Shown in pieces: positions 6,566 to 6,751 of a DNA stretch of 6,751 nt. Numbering within the stretch: position 1 is the stretch's first letter; the number at the start of each line of letters is the position of its first letter. The position numbers and the translations under genes were made by a program. The notes beneath the pieces were generated by a model. It searched no databases, was not told the origin of the DNA, and saw nothing but the letters and a program-made list of their open reading frames with translations. Origin of the DNA: JAGOMW01 sp964596675 (GTDB taxonomy: Bacteria; Patescibacteriota; Gracilibacteria; BD1-5; UBA2023); the NCBI GenBank assembly GCA_964596675.1, contig CAZQUZ010000017.1, positions 1 to 6,751 of the forward strand, given 5' to 3'.

Positions 6566-6566
6566 T
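6540..6566 (+). promoter_or_regulatory. Consensus promoter for the tRNA pair, overlapping the end of the EarP-like gene
   Basis: TTGACA (6540-6545) and TATAAT (6561-6566) both match consensus exactly but are separated by only 15 nt. The -10 box contains the TAA stop codon of the upstream gene. The first tRNA begins at 6603, about 36 nt downstream, which is a normal leader for a processed tRNA transcript. Confidence 0.55.
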
Positions 6567-6602
6567 CAGCGGGTTCCTATTCATCCGTAGGGTTCACTGT
6601 AC

Positions 6603-6679
6603 GCCAATGTAGCTCAGCTGGTGAGAGCACGGGATTCATAACCCCGAGGTCGGTGGTTCGAGTCCACTCATTGGCACCA
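6603..6679 (+). tRNA. Elongator tRNA with CAU anticodon (Met, or Ile2 if lysidine-modified)
   Basis: Complete 77-nt cloverleaf with encoded CCA. The 7-bp acceptor stem is GCCAATG (6603-6609) with CATTGGC (6669-6675), discriminator A, CCA 6677-6679. D stem GCTC/GAGC, anticodon loop TTCATAA (6635-6641, anticodon CAT at 6637-6639), T arm GGTGG-TTCGAGT-CCACT. The C11-G24 D-stem pair and G1-C72 exclude an initiator. The anticodon stem has an A-C mismatch at 31-39. CAU may be read as Met or, after TilS modification, as Ile AUA; the sequence alone does not settle this. Confidence 0.9.
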
Positions 6680-6696
6680 TTATTTCAGAAAATTAC

Positions 6697-6751
6697 CGCG
6701 GAGTAGAGCAGTGGTAGCTCGCAAGGCTCATAACCTTGAGGTCGTGTGTTC
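6697..6751 (+). tRNA. Initiator tRNA-fMet(CAU), 3' end cut by the window
   Basis: The visible part starts CGCGGAG (6697-6703). The D stem GAGC/GCTC carries A11-U24, the purine-pyrimidine pair typical of bacterial initiators. The anticodon loop is CTCATAA (6727-6733; CAT at 6729-6731). The anticodon stem is CAAGG/CCTTG, so pairs 30-40 and 31-39 are G-C but 29-41 is A-U, instead of the usual three G-C pairs. The T arm and acceptor 3' strand lie outside the window, so the expected C1 mismatch with position 72 cannot be checked. It lies 17 nt after the CAU elongator tRNA and probably shares its transcript. Confidence 0.9.

Noticed and set aside
1..6751. CRISPR array, insertion sequence or prophage genes
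   Set aside because: No regularly spaced direct repeats, transposase, integrase or phage structural motif was found. The only repeats are the twin leaders, the intergenic hairpins and the 10-bp inverted pair.

Overview
The window appears to come from a bacterium that reads UGA as glycine (translation table 25). This code is known in the Patescibacteria/CPR lineages Absconditabacteria (SR1) and Gracilibacteria (BD1-5). Read with the standard code the region looks like short broken ORFs. Read with UGA = Gly, five clean genes appear, holding 29 in-frame UGA codons between them and ending in TAA or TAG. Several of these UGAs fall on glycines that are near-invariant in well-known families: three in RuvA, and the RGE motif of an EarP-like protein. 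The lineage is an inference; I cannot choose between SR1 and Gracilibacteria, though the moderate G+C of the genes may fit Gracilibacteria slightly better.

Layout. Positions 1-117 (minus) hold the start of an exported protein that runs off the left edge. Positions 118-288 are an AT-rich divergent promoter region with two sigma70-like promoters, each carrying a palindrome in its spacer. Positions 289-634 (plus) hold two unrecognised small genes of 53 and 50 aa, each behind nearly the same A/T-rich leader and a strong Shine-Dalgarno. A perfect palindromic bidirectional terminator (673-706) separates them from the convergent minus-strand block.

The minus-strand block (702-5344), in transcription order, is: ruvA (5344-4769); a small nucleotidyltransferase gene starting 2 nt after ruvA (4766-4074); a membrane-anchored protein with eight cysteine-pair repeats (4022-3048); and a 762-aa secreted surface-type protein with 11 UGA codons (2990-702). 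The first two look translationally coupled. The third has its own -10 box and almost no leader.

Positions 5345-5590 are a 246-nt divergent intergenic region with a long imperfect hairpin inside a pair of 10-bp inverted repeats. Positions 5591-6565 (plus) encode a 324-aa protein that I recognise as similar to EarP, the enzyme that rhamnosylates arginine 32 of elongation factor P; it has 10 UGA codons and probably a leaderless mRNA. A consensus promoter overlapping its stop codon leads into two CAU-anticodon tRNA genes. The second is an initiator tRNA cut by the right edge.

Most notable points: the EarP-like enzyme in a recoded CPR genome, the CX11C repeat protein, the twin-leader small ORFs, and the structured element between ruvA and the EarP-like gene. 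No CRISPR array, transposase or phage gene was seen.
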